DNA of 27,392 bases from an uncultured Veillonellaceae bacterium. Lineage in GTDB: Bacteria; Bacillota; Negativicutes; Veillonellales; Megasphaeraceae. Below are positions 15,111 through 22,590 of this stretch, one piece after another (positions within the stretch are counted from its first letter, which is position 1; every line of letters begins with the position of its first letter). The stretch spans positions 1 through 27,392 of the forward strand of contig UREG01000020.1 of the NCBI GenBank assembly GCA_900546795.1, given 5' to 3'. A program made the position numbers and the translations under genes. The notes under the pieces are model-generated. The model was not told the DNA's origin, searched no databases, and worked only from the letters and a program-made list of their open reading frames with translations.

Positions 15111-16487
15111 TTACACGCTATCACTTCTCCTTAAAAGTTTTCCTATATTCTTACCTTGACTGCTTTCTAAATGTTGTATTTCATATATGATTGAATCAAT
15201 CTCTGACTTTGAAAAATACTTTCCCGATAACGCAATAAACTTTTCTCTCAAAGCTTCAATATTTAGCGGTACACTATGATCTCCCTTAGCATTTACAACG
15301 TGCTTTTTTAATACTCTTCCATCCGCTAGCTTCAACGTTACTTCGCACCCCCAATTGATAGGGTATTCTTTAGAAAAACGATCATCAGAATAGACTCGTA
15401 CCCGCTTTGTCATTGCTTGGATCCTAGAATCCTTTACTCGAGTTTCAGAAAACTGCTGTAATCCAGCAGCCTTATCATACAACGCTACCGCCACTCCATA
15501 CGGAATCGAAAATTGTGCTTCCGACACATTCTTAGGAGTTTGTATCAGACCGCATTGCCGATATCCTACTTCATATGTACGCACTTCTACCACTTCTACT
15601 TCTTCTGGCGAAAATGACACTTCGTTTTCCAATTGTAAAATTGCATCAATTGAAGGATGCATGCTTCGACAACACGCAAAGGGTTTTCTATCTACATTCA
15701 AAATCTCCCATACTATGCCCAATCCATCTGTTACTTTATCAAAGTCATATTCCTTAGAAGCTGCCCTATATAATCCACCGTCTTTTGCCTCTAAAATATA
15801 TCTAGGCCCAGTCATTCCCCCTTTTGCCAAAAGAGCAGCCAAAACACCGCCATGGCAAGCTTTCCCTGCATGAAACTTCTTACAAGAAGCTCCATCAGTC
15901 GTAAATGCCCACAATCCACTGGCTTGAGTCCCTGCTAAACCTAAGGTATCAGCTATTTTATCTTCATCAAACTCCAATAATACTGCGGCTGCAACAGCAG
16001 AAGCAAAAATACCACAAGTCCCTGTAGCATGCCAGCCTTGAAGCCGATGGCTCGTTGCCCCAATTCCTATACTAATCCGCAATGCAGTTTCATACCCTAG
16101 AACAATTGCTCGAATAATATCTTTTCCTTTGGAATTCAAATATTCCCCTAATGTCAATGCAGCAGGAACTACGATCGCTCCCACATGTGCTTTTGCCAGT
16201 TTATGCACGTCATCCATCTCCGTAGTATGTCCCATTGTTCCATTTAAAAGCAATGCGTTTTGCAAAGATCCTCGCCGTTTCGTATTCCAGACTATTGCTG
16301 ATGTCGTATCACTATCATACTCTAACAACACGTGCACAATTCCAGCCATATCAGGATACGATATGGCGCAAAGTGCCGCCCCTAAAGTATCAATTATGCA
16401 TTCTTTTGCAGTATGTACTACTGATTCAGGTATCCGTTCATACGAATATTCAGAAATGAATTTTGCTAATGTTTCCGTAATCGTCAT
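15111..16487 (-). CDS. MmgE/PrpD-family protein (2-methylcitrate dehydratase / cis-aconitate decarboxylase family)
   Basis: 458 residues, full length for the family. Markers are 'LAKFISEYSYERIPESVVHTAKECIIDTLG' at the start, 'GTMGHTTEMDDVH' (Asp92/Asp93), 'AHVGAIVVPAALTLGEY' (His101) and 'GWHATGTCGIFASAVAAA' (His153). 'KKFHAGKACHGGVLAALLA' and 'RKPFACCRSMHPSID' follow. The positions of these Asp, His and Lys residues parallel the active-site residues of cis-aconitate decarboxylase and PrpD. The family also includes iminodisuccinate epimerase, so the exact reaction is open. AGGAGG precedes the start. It follows a CitMHS-type citrate transporter by 12 bases in one operon, which favours a tricarboxylate substrate such as citrate or cis/trans-aconitate. 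Its DNA is AT-rich: line 15241-15300 is about 37% GC, against about 48% for 12001-12060 in the hydratase gene. Confidence 0.85.
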   Translation of the reverse strand: MTITETLAKFISEYSYERIPESVVHTAKECIIDTLGAALCAISYPDMAGIVHVLLEYDSDTTSAIVWNTKRRGSLQNALLLNGTMGHTTEMDDVHKLAKAHVGAIVVPAALTLGEYLNSKGKDIIRAIVLGYETALRISIGIGATSHRLQGWHATGTCGIFASAVAAAVLLEFDEDKIADTLGLAGTQASGLWAFTTDGASCKKFHAGKACHGGVLAALLAKGGMTGPRYILEAKDGGLYRAASKEYDFDKVTDGLGIVWEILNVDRKPFACCRSMHPSIDAILQLENEVSFSPEEVEVVEVRTYEVGYRQCGLIQTPKNVSEAQFSIPYGVAVALYDKAAGLQQFSETRVKDSRIQAMTKRVRVYSDDRFSKEYPINWGCEVTLKLADGRVLKKHVVNAKGDHSVPLNIEALREKFIALSGKYFSKSEIDSIIYEIQHLESSQGKNIGKLLRRSDSV

Positions 16488-16499
16488 TTTTTCCTCCTA

Positions 16500-17804
16500 T
16501 TATAAAGGGATCGCACCCAGTACTATATACAACATAACGATATATATCACAAATAAACCAATGGCCCATTTTGCAGTAGTAATTTGCCATTCTACCATAT
16601 TGACTCCTGTCATCTGAATCAAAACATAAATAGAAGCAACGGTAGGGCTCAATAAGCGAAATGCTTGTCCTACCAAAGAAGCCAGTCCAATTTCCAGGGT
16701 CGTATATCCATAACTGGCTGCTGTTTCGACAAATACAGGGACGATGCCAAAATAAAATGCATCATTAGACGATACAAATAATAAAGGTACACTTAAGAAA
16801 GAAATAATAATGGGGAAATGAGCCGCCATGCTTTCCGGGATCATATCAATCAAATTTTGTGCAATAGCTGCAGCCATTCCAGACTCAGATAATATCCCCA
16901 TAAATACACCTGCTGCAAATACTAAAGAAGCTACTGGCAAAATATCGCCGCCCACCTCTTCTAATAATTCTTTTTGCTCTTTAAGCGAAAAGTTTACTAA
17001 CAAAGCAATCGCACTAGCTATAGCAAACATGACGACTGGAGGGTAAATATCGATAACGATGGAAGCTATTACAAAAATAGACAGTATCCAGTTGAATGTT
17101 CTGTATTTCGGTTTTTTAAATTCTGCATTACGGGCCGTCGCTTCCCGAATCAACTCTTCTGTTTCTTCCGCCGTCATAGATACCGGCCCCCGACGTTTCC
17201 GTTCCTGAATCCCCATAATATATGATACGAGCAATACATAAATGCCGCCAACAACTAACGTCGGGTACCATGGTGCCATTACATCAGATACATCTAATCC
17301 TGTCGCTGCTAATAAGCGTGCGGTCGGCCCACCCCACGGCAAAATATTAGGAATAGAGTTTGCCATCAATGTAATTACAGCTAGATTTAATGTATTAATT
17401 CCCATTTTTCGATAAATAGGAACTAAAGCAGAACAAACGATAATATACGTGGTCACACTATCACCATCTAATGATGTTCCTAGCGCTAACAGGCCAGTTC
17501 CCACCATTAGTTTCACCGGATCCCCTTTAATAAACCGAACAATCTTTTCAACCAAGGGATCAAACATCCCCGCAGCGATCATAATACAAAAGTATAGTAC
17601 AGCAAAAATCATCAACGCACCGGTAGACGAAACTCCTTTAATGCCTTTCATGGCATATTCTCCTACTTCGCCTCCCATACCCCCTACAAGTGCAACCGCA
17701 GCTGGTACTACAATCAAACCGACTAAAGCAGAAATCTTTTTCGCCATTAATAAACCCATGAAAATAATAATTGTCGCATACCCTAGTATTACTGTTGATA
17801 TCAT
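16500..17804 (-). CDS. CitMHS-family citrate(-metal):H+/Na+ symporter
   Basis: 434 residues with about eleven to twelve membrane spans, the normal CitMHS length. Family motifs include 'GIKGVSSTGALMIFAVLYFCIMIAAGMFD', 'ALGTSLDGDSVTTYIIVCSALVPIYRKMG' and 'NSIPNILPWGGPTARLLAATGL'. Others are 'SNDAFYFGIVPVFVETAASYG' and the C-terminal 'GQAFRLLSPTVASIYVLIQMTG'. CitMHS proteins import citrate as a metal complex or a related tricarboxylate. A GTG start at 17813 is possible, but it abuts the ribosome binding site. The ATG at 17804 has AAAGGAG eight bases upstream. It is the first gene of the operon with the PrpD-family protein and is divergent from the second LysR regulator. Confidence 0.9.
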   Translation of the reverse strand: MISTVILGYATIIIFMGLLMAKKISALVGLIVVPAAVALVGGMGGEVGEYAMKGIKGVSSTGALMIFAVLYFCIMIAAGMFDPLVEKIVRFIKGDPVKLMVGTGLLALGTSLDGDSVTTYIIVCSALVPIYRKMGINTLNLAVITLMANSIPNILPWGGPTARLLAATGLDVSDVMAPWYPTLVVGGIYVLLVSYIMGIQERKRRGPVSMTAEETEELIREATARNAEFKKPKYRTFNWILSIFVIASIVIDIYPPVVMFAIASAIALLVNFSLKEQKELLEEVGGDILPVASLVFAAGVFMGILSESGMAAAIAQNLIDMIPESMAAHFPIIISFLSVPLLFVSSNDAFYFGIVPVFVETAASYGYTTLEIGLASLVGQAFRLLSPTVASIYVLIQMTGVNMVEWQITTAKWAIGLFVIYIVMLYIVLGAIPL

Positions 17805-17843
17805 TTTCTCCACTCCTTTCTTTACTTCTTCAGCGCTGAATTT

Positions 17844-17875
17844 ATATTAATAAAAGCCAAAACTTTTACTAATAT
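17844..17875. promoter_or_regulatory. Inverted repeat in the CitMHS/LysR divergent region (candidate LysR site)
   Basis: 13-bp arms ATATTAATAAAAG and CTTTTACTAATAT, with one mismatch, enclose CCAAAA. It lies between the divergent transporter and regulator genes and shares the core AATAAAA with the repeat beside the first LysR gene. Confidence 0.55.
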
Positions 17876-17926
17876 CTTTGTTTATTGTCGTCTCCATGCT
17901 ATTCTATAATAAAGGAGGGTATGGTT

Positions 17927-18808
17927 ATGACTGATAGTGATTTACTGTTTTTAAAAACATTGTATGAAGAACGGAATATTACCCGAACTGCAAAAAAATT
18001 ATTTATCGCTCAGCCATCATTATCCGAAAAAATCAAAAAACTAGAAAAAGATTTTGGTGCACCGCTTATAATCCGTCACTCCCGCGGAATCGACTTTACC
18101 TCGGAAGGAGAAATTCTCGCATTATATGCTATCCGCGCTTTGAAGGATTTTAACAAAACAAAAATAGCTATTGCCAATATGAAAGATGAAATGAGCGGTA
18201 TCTTAAAAATCGCCTGCTCCCATATTTTCGGCAAATATCATTTGCCACAACTGCTGGCAGGATTCCATCTTAGGTATCCCAAAGTCAAGATCGTACTGCT
18301 CAGTGACTATAGCAGAACTCTGTATCAAAAATTACTTCATGCTGATGTACATGTAGTCATCAGTCGGATCTATTATCCACACCATATGCCTTGTCAAACT
18401 ATTTGGAAAGAGCCTCTATGTATTTTCAATGCTCGCCCCATATCCATACCCGACCTTCCAAATCAGCCGTATATTCGGTATAAAACCAATAACGAATTAC
18501 TTACTATTTATGAAGAATGGTGGCACACACACTTTTCCCAAGAAGCCAACACAATCATGGAGGTCGATACATTAGACACTTGCATGCAATTAGTCAACGA
18601 AGGATTTGGTTATACCATCACATCAGAAAGTTGTCTTCGCCAGTTTCCTGATTTACACTATATTCCACTCACAGATAACACTCATACTCCTATCACTCGT
18701 TCCACTTATGTATACTATCCAGAAAACTATGCTTCTATACGTGTGGTAAAAGCATTTTTAGATTTTTTATTCCACCAATATCCTCCTATTCAATCAACCA
18801 TTCTTTAA
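17927..18808 (+). CDS. LysR-family transcriptional regulator, second paralogue
   Basis: 293 residues. The N-terminal winged helix reads 'LFLKTLYEERNITRTAKKLFIAQPSLSEKIKKLEKDF', then 'IIRHSRGIDFTSEGEILALYA'. The effector domain begins at 'GILKIACSHIFGKYHLPQLLAGF'. By eye, close to half the residues match the LysR protein at 13978, including 'KYHLPQLL', 'KEPLCIF', 'QPYIRYKT' and 'LDTCMQLV', so the two arose by duplication or are specialised orthologues from different sources. AAGGAGGG (17912-17919) sets the start at the ATG at 17927 rather than 17921. It is divergent from the CitMHS transporter and PrpD-family operon, which it presumably controls. Like them it is AT-rich. No terminator is evident downstream. 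Confidence 0.9.
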   Translation: MTDSDLLFLKTLYEERNITRTAKKLFIAQPSLSEKIKKLEKDFGAPLIIRHSRGIDFTSEGEILALYAIRALKDFNKTKIAIANMKDEMSGILKIACSHIFGKYHLPQLLAGFHLRYPKVKIVLLSDYSRTLYQKLLHADVHVVISRIYYPHHMPCQTIWKEPLCIFNARPISIPDLPNQPYIRYKTNNELLTIYEEWWHTHFSQEANTIMEVDTLDTCMQLVNEGFGYTITSESCLRQFPDLHYIPLTDNTHTPITRSTYVYYPENYASIRVVKAFLDFLFHQYPPIQSTIL

Positions 18809-18881
18809 TTGCATATTTTTTATGATTATATCGTACATCTTTTAAGAAATTAGAACTAATATGAGACTTCTTTCTTTGGCA

Positions 18882-18896
18882 ATAGGATATTCCTAT
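18882..18896. promoter_or_regulatory. Short perfect palindrome ATAGGA-TAT-TCCTAT upstream of rpsD
   Basis: A 15-base inverted repeat about 80 bases before the rpsD promoter. It shares the ATAGG...CCTAT form with the repeat upstream of icd. The rest of 18809-18975 shows nothing else recognisable. Confidence 0.3.
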
Positions 18897-18975
18897 CCTG
18901 TACACTTTCTCTCCTTATTCTTTCCGTGCAATCCGAGGGGGCGAGCGGAAAACCGATAGAAATCCCTTGATTTCA

Positions 18976-19004
18976 TTGACTTTTTACCGTTCTCATGCTA
19001 TCAT
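18976..19004 (+). promoter_or_regulatory. Promoter of rpsD
   Basis: TTGACT (18976-18981) and TATCAT (18999-19004) are separated by exactly 17 bases. Predicted transcription starts near 19011. Confidence 0.75.
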
Positions 19005-19011
19005 ATATTAG

Positions 19012-19026
19012 CTGTATTATATACAG
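19012..19026 (+). promoter_or_regulatory. Hairpin at the 5' end of the rpsD leader
   Basis: CTGTAT and ATACAG arms with a TAT loop sit at the predicted transcription start. It may be a 5' stabilising hairpin or part of S4 autoregulation; the sequence alone does not decide. Confidence 0.35.
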
Positions 19027-19053
19027 TAAATATATCATGAGGTGATGTGAAAC

Positions 19054-19641
19054 ATGGCAACGAGAAGAGAAGCTCGCTTTAAGGCATGCCGCCGGTTCGG
19101 CGTAAACGTTTACGGCCATCCGAAAGCGTTAAAGAGAGTAAAAAAAGACCAGAGACAGAAAAAAATGACTGAGTATGGTACTCAGCTGTTGGAAAAACAG
19201 AAATTGAAAGCATACTATAACTTACTGGAACGTCAATTCGTTCGGTATTATGATAGAGCGAAGAAACAGCAGGGTGTTACCGGTGAAAACATGCTCAAAC
19301 TGCTTGAATGCCGTTTGGACAACCTGGTATACCGTATCGGCTTCGCAAGTTCCATCCGCCAGGCTCGCCAGATGGTAAACCACGGTCATATCCTGGTAAA
19401 TGGCAAACGCTGTGATATTCCGTCTGCACACGTAAAAGTAGGCAGCGTTATCACATTGAAAGAAGGCTCCCGCGATAACGAAATGTTCAAGAACAGCTTC
19501 CTTGAACTCCGTTCTTTCGAGCTTCCTTACATTGAAAAGAATTTCGACGCTTTCGAAGGCACGCTGACTCGTCTTCCGGAACGCGAAGAACTTCCGCTCG
19601 AAGTAAACGAAACGCTTATCGTCGAATTGTATTCCCGTTAA
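19054..19641 (+). CDS. rpsD: 30S ribosomal protein S4
   Basis: 195 residues, standard for bacterial S4. S4 is a primary 16S rRNA-binding protein that starts 30S assembly and controls decoding fidelity. The S4 N-terminal domain includes 'QLLEKQKLKAYYNLLERQFVRYYDRA'. It is followed by the S4 RNA-binding domain 'LECRLDNLVYRIGFASSIRQARQMVNHGHILVNGKRCDIPSAHVKVG' and a C-terminal 'PLEVNETLIVELYSR'. The N-terminus has a single cysteine (Cys12), so this is the zinc-free C-minus type. The start at 19054 has GAGGTGAT upstream. It is a monocistronic gene, away from the ribosomal alpha operon, with its own promoter and terminator, as in many Firmicutes. Whether a second S4 exists elsewhere in the genome cannot be seen. 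Confidence 0.97.
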   Translation: MATRREARFKACRRFGVNVYGHPKALKRVKKDQRQKKMTEYGTQLLEKQKLKAYYNLLERQFVRYYDRAKKQQGVTGENMLKLLECRLDNLVYRIGFASSIRQARQMVNHGHILVNGKRCDIPSAHVKVGSVITLKEGSRDNEMFKNSFLELRSFELPYIEKNFDAFEGTLTRLPEREELPLEVNETLIVELYSR

Positions 19642-19680
19642 TATCGTTTTATCAGCAAGAACACACAAGTACAACAACAC

Positions 19681-19709
19681 AAAAACTCCGGCGTTCCCGC
19701 CGGAGTTTC
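19681..19709 (+). terminator. Intrinsic terminator of rpsD
   Basis: AAACTCCGGCG pairs with CGCCGGAGTTT over a short loop (TTCC), followed by CTTGTTT. Confidence 0.85.
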
Positions 19710-19734
19710 TTGTTTATACAGATCTCTCCTTGCT

Positions 19735-19764
19735 AAAAGGCAGCGGTAAAAACCGCTGCCTTTT
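19735..19764 (-). terminator. Intrinsic terminator of the racemase / cyclodeaminase operon
   Basis: AAAAGGCAGCGGT pairs with ACCGCTGCCTTTT; on the minus strand it begins in the TAA stop codon of the upstream gene and ends in a T-run. Confidence 0.85.
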
Positions 19765-20383
19765 ATTGTTCCTGCATACGCTGGAATTCTTCCATTTTTA
19801 TGGCACACTCTTTTTCTATCTGCGCCATTTTTTCCGTTAATTCTTGCCGTATCCTTTCATTCTTTATATAAGGAAGGTTGATTTTCGTGTTATAAAATGC
19901 AGACTGTACTGCCGTATGCGCCTGCAGCGTGCCGATGATTCCATCGGTAACTGCGTTTTGGTTTCCCTTTTTTATGATCCATAATCCAAGGGAGAGAAGA
20001 GCAGAGATACGAGCGCCTATTTCCAGCGGTACAACAGCTGCCTGAATAAATCCTTGTTCCATTACTTCTGTCCGCCGCAATTTTTCTTCTTCAGTTTCTT
20101 TAGGCAGGCGAAACGCTTCCATCAAAGATCCGAATGCCGCCGCATCCCGGTCGATATCTTCCAGCAAAGCTTCCCGAATCGCTTGAATCTGAATTTTCTT
20201 TGCCGTTACTTCTTCCTGTACGGAGTCGTACCCTTTTTTACCTGCCGTCAAAGAAAGCACCATCTCGAGCAAGGCGGCCGCCGCCGCGCCTGTCATAGCG
20301 GAAATCCCGCCGCCGCCGGGAGTCGGCGAGCTCGATGCCGTTTTATCCAAAAATTCCCGGAGCGTCATATTTTGAAAATTCAT
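19763..20383 (-). CDS. Formiminotetrahydrofolate cyclodeaminase-family protein (FTCD C-domain/FchA type)
   Basis: 206 residues, the length of stand-alone cyclodeaminases. The N-terminus carries the folate-binding signature 'FLDKTASSSPTPGGGGISAMTGAAAAALLEMVLSLTAGKKGY'. It is followed by the helical core with 'DRDAAAFGSLMEAFRLPKET' and 'AAVVPLEIG', and 'KKGNQNAVTDGIIGTLQAHTAVQSAFYNTKINL' near the end. The family converts 5-formimino-THF to methenyl-THF with release of ammonia, a step in histidine (and purine) breakdown. AGGAGG lies seven bases before the start, and the gene begins 20 bases after a DapF-fold racemase gene, so the two form an operon. The family call is firm; the enzymatic role in this organism is inferred. 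Confidence 0.88.
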   Translation of the reverse strand: MNFQNMTLREFLDKTASSSPTPGGGGISAMTGAAAAALLEMVLSLTAGKKGYDSVQEEVTAKKIQIQAIREALLEDIDRDAAAFGSLMEAFRLPKETEEEKLRRTEVMEQGFIQAAVVPLEIGARISALLSLGLWIIKKGNQNAVTDGIIGTLQAHTAVQSAFYNTKINLPYIKNERIRQELTEKMAQIEKECAIKMEEFQRMQEQ

Positions 20384-20403
20384 CTGTTCCTCCTATCCGC
20401 TGT

Positions 20404-21237
20404 TTACAGCCGTATATAAGCGGTTCCTTTCGCAGCGATTTCTACTTCGCCGCCGATAAGCAATGTTTTTAACCGTCCATCTTTACAATACGCGGTCACT
20501 TCTATCGTACCGCCTTCCTGCCGCACAGGAATGGAAATCGTATCTTTTTCCAATACGGCCAACACTGCGCCCAACGCCGCCGTGCCGCTTCCGCAGCTCC
20601 GTTCCCAATACAGAGTATCCGTTTCTTTTACATATACGGCCGCTTTCATCTGCTCTGTATCCAAATCAAACGCAATCATTCCCAAGGCATCATAGCTGTC
20701 TTCATCGGCCCATTTTTTTACTGCCTGCCAGCACGATTCGCAGCATTTTCCACCGCCGTTCGGCAAGACATAGTGCGTAATGCCCGCAAAAGCAGTCCGA
20801 TAAAATACGGCCGGCTGCCCGTCTACGTCCAGCGCAATCGGATCGATCGCCCTAGGCAGAGGAATTCGGATTTCCGCCTTCATCACCGATGGGATTTCGC
20901 TTTTTTCCACGCTGGCCAGCATAATGGTTTCACAGCCGGAACAGGTAATGCGATAGAAACCGTCTTCCTGCGGCATTTGTCCGCAAAAAGCCAAATACGC
21001 CGCCAAAGATCGGGACGCGTTTGCACAAAACTCCCCGCCCATCATCTCCACATGGCCGTCTATTCCCTCTGCCGGATTCCGCGTAATAAAGCCCACCTGC
21101 TCTGCCTGCACACTGCCGTAGCTCATCAGCTTTTTGGCTGTTTCCGCTCTCTTTTCTTTTTCTACCGGACTGATAACAAAAATAGTCGTATTTTCAGCCG
21201 GATTTATTTTGACAAATTCTATTTCCTGATATTCCAT
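20404..21237 (-). CDS. DapF-fold amino acid racemase/epimerase (possible histidine racemase)
   Basis: 277 residues, the size of diaminopimelate epimerase. The two catalytic cysteines of this cofactor-independent fold are present: Cys71 in 'MMGGEFCANASRSLAAY' and Cys215 in 'ERSCGSGTAALGAVLAVL'. The first motif (GGEFCANASR) differs from the CGNGxR of true DapF and resembles the CntK-type histidine racemase branch. The frame extends to 21303, but that region holds the promoter. The ATG at 21237 is chosen because homology begins there and a GAGGG-containing site precedes it. The next gene on the operon is a formimino-THF cyclodeaminase-type protein, which acts in histidine degradation. This fits a histidine racemase but does not prove it; diaminopimelate or another amino acid remains possible. 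An inverted repeat spans its -10 box. Confidence 0.75.
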   Translation of the reverse strand: MEYQEIEFVKINPAENTTIFVISPVEKEKRAETAKKLMSYGSVQAEQVGFITRNPAEGIDGHVEMMGGEFCANASRSLAAYLAFCGQMPQEDGFYRITCSGCETIMLASVEKSEIPSVMKAEIRIPLPRAIDPIALDVDGQPAVFYRTAFAGITHYVLPNGGGKCCESCWQAVKKWADEDSYDALGMIAFDLDTEQMKAAVYVKETDTLYWERSCGSGTAALGAVLAVLEKDTISIPVRQEGGTIEVTAYCKDGRLKTLLIGGEVEIAAKGTAYIRL

Positions 21238-21253
21238 GCCCTCATCACCCCGC

Positions 21254-21273
21254 ATTTGTTTATTATAACAAAT
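21254..21273 (-). promoter_or_regulatory. Promoter -10 box inside a perfect inverted repeat (candidate operator) of the racemase operon
   Basis: ATTTGTT and AACAAAT arms (7 bp each) enclose TATTAT. The minus-strand TATAAT -10 (21262-21267) is embedded in it, 25 bases before the start codon. A repressor bound here would block the promoter. No good -35 is visible 17 bases upstream. Confidence 0.5.
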
Positions 21274-21312
21274 CTGGCCAAAAGATTCATTACGCCGGGC
21301 CATTCTTTTCGC

Positions 21313-21346
21313 ATAAAAAACACGGCTTTATCCGAAGATAAAGCCG
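21313..21346 (-). terminator. Intrinsic terminator after the second livK
   Basis: CGGCTTTATC pairs with GATAAAGCCG around a TTCG tetraloop on the minus strand, followed by a T-run. It starts eight bases after the stop codon. Confidence 0.9.
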
Positions 21347-21354
21347 CAGTGTCT

Positions 21355-22503
21355 TTATTTTTCCAAAGTCGTCCATTGTCCGTTCTTGGCTGTCAAAACG
21401 TCCATATCCATCATCGGGTCCCGATGTTCGTCAAAAAAAAATGCGCCTGTAGCGCCTTCAAAGCCTTTGATAGCCGCCAGCGTATCCCGGAATTTTTTCC
21501 GGTCAGTGGTCGTGTTCGCTTCTTCTATCGCTTGATGAATCATCAATACCGCATCGTAAGCCTGGGCTGCAAATTGATCCGGTTCATGCCCATATGCCTT
21601 GGCATACGCTTCTTTAAAATGCTTTGCTTTTTCTGTCTGCCGATTCGGATTCCACGGCGTAGCGACCATTACATTATCGGCTGCGCTTCCCGCAAGCTTC
21701 AAGAATTCCGGAGAGTTGAATCCATTATTCCCCAGCACGGGCTGGTTCATTCCCATTTCTCTCATCTTTTTCATGATGAGCGCCCCTTCCTGATACAGGC
21801 CGGCTACGGCGATGACGTCCGGATTTGTCGCCTGGATCTTCGTCAGCTGCGCGGCAAAATCCGTATCTTTATCGGCAAATGTTTCCGTTGCCACCACGTC
21901 TAAGCCCAGTTCTTTAAATACCTTCTGAAAGGTTTCATTTTCTCCGACCGCGTGGTCATTGTTATGAGAATACAGCATCGCTACTCGTTTGAACCCTAAA
22001 ATATCATGGGCTTTTTTTACCGTAACCGGAATAGCCGTCTTTCCGGGAACCGCGTTGCGGAAGATATAATCGCCGATATCCGTGATTCCCGGCGCGGTCG
22101 TTCCCGTGCCAAACGCTACGGTCTGGTATTGCTGCGCAATCGGTCCGGCAGCAAACATTTCCCCGCTCGTCATCGGCCCGACTACACAAAGTACATTATC
22201 TTTCGTAATGACCCGCTTCATCGCGTTGATCGCTTCGTTCTTATCTAATTTGGTATCGTACGTTGTAAGATCCAATTTTATTTTTGTATTCGGATTAGAA
22301 TTGATTTCTGCTACTGCCAGCTCTACCCCCTCTTTCATCGCTGTGCCGTAAGCAGCTCCCGGCCCCGTATAGGCCGTTACAAATCCTAATTTAGCAGTCT
22401 GCCCCTCTGTTTTGCCTTCCTTTGTCTGCCCGCCGCAACCGGCCATCGTCAGTACCGCCGCCACTGCCAGCAGCACTCCTGCTTTTTTCCATACCTTGTT
22501 CAT
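21355..22503 (-). CDS. livK: Branched-chain amino acid ABC transporter substrate-binding lipoprotein (second copy)
   Basis: 382 residues. Lipoprotein signal with lipobox MAGC (Cys23). The mature part is a periplasmic-binding-protein fold of the LivJ/LivK type: 'LGFVTAYTGPGAAYGTAMKEGVELAVAEIN', 'VVGPMTSGEMFAAGPIAQQY', 'TGTTAPGITDIGDYIFRNAVPGKTAIPVTVKKAHDI' and 'FAAQAYDAVLMIHQAIEEA'. It is a close paralogue of the livK protein at the right edge; most residues are identical by eye. It lies last in the liv cluster, separated from livF by a terminator, so it may be transcribed less by readthrough or from its own unseen promoter. AAAGGTGATG precedes the start, as for the first copy. Two binding proteins sharing one permease probably differ in amino acid preference. 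Confidence 0.93.
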   Translation of the reverse strand: MNKVWKKAGVLLAVAAVLTMAGCGGQTKEGKTEGQTAKLGFVTAYTGPGAAYGTAMKEGVELAVAEINSNPNTKIKLDLTTYDTKLDKNEAINAMKRVITKDNVLCVVGPMTSGEMFAAGPIAQQYQTVAFGTGTTAPGITDIGDYIFRNAVPGKTAIPVTVKKAHDILGFKRVAMLYSHNNDHAVGENETFQKVFKELGLDVVATETFADKDTDFAAQLTKIQATNPDVIAVAGLYQEGALIMKKMREMGMNQPVLGNNGFNSPEFLKLAGSAADNVMVATPWNPNRQTEKAKHFKEAYAKAYGHEPDQFAAQAYDAVLMIHQAIEEANTTTDRKKFRDTLAAIKGFEGATGAFFFDEHRDPMMDMDVLTAKNGQWTTLEK

Positions 22504-22521
22504 ACCCCATCACCTTTCTAT

Positions 22522-22539
22522 GCCGGAATTGGTTCCGGC
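22522..22539 (-). promoter_or_regulatory. Hairpin immediately upstream of the second livK ribosome binding site
   Basis: Perfect GCCGGAA and TTCCGGC arms with a four-base loop (CCAA on the minus strand), ending a few bases before AAAGGTG. It may stabilise the mRNA 5' end or modulate initiation. The nearby bases 22550-22585 also contain a T-box-like stretch. Confidence 0.45.
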
Positions 22540-22590
22540 CCTTTTATTTAGAACATACCCTGCGGTATTGCTCCCCCTAATTCAGCATAC

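Noticed and set aside
15111..16487. A standard methylcitrate-cycle prpD
   Set aside because: No prpB, prpC or prpE is nearby and the partner is a citrate-type transporter, so the specific PrpD name was not applied.
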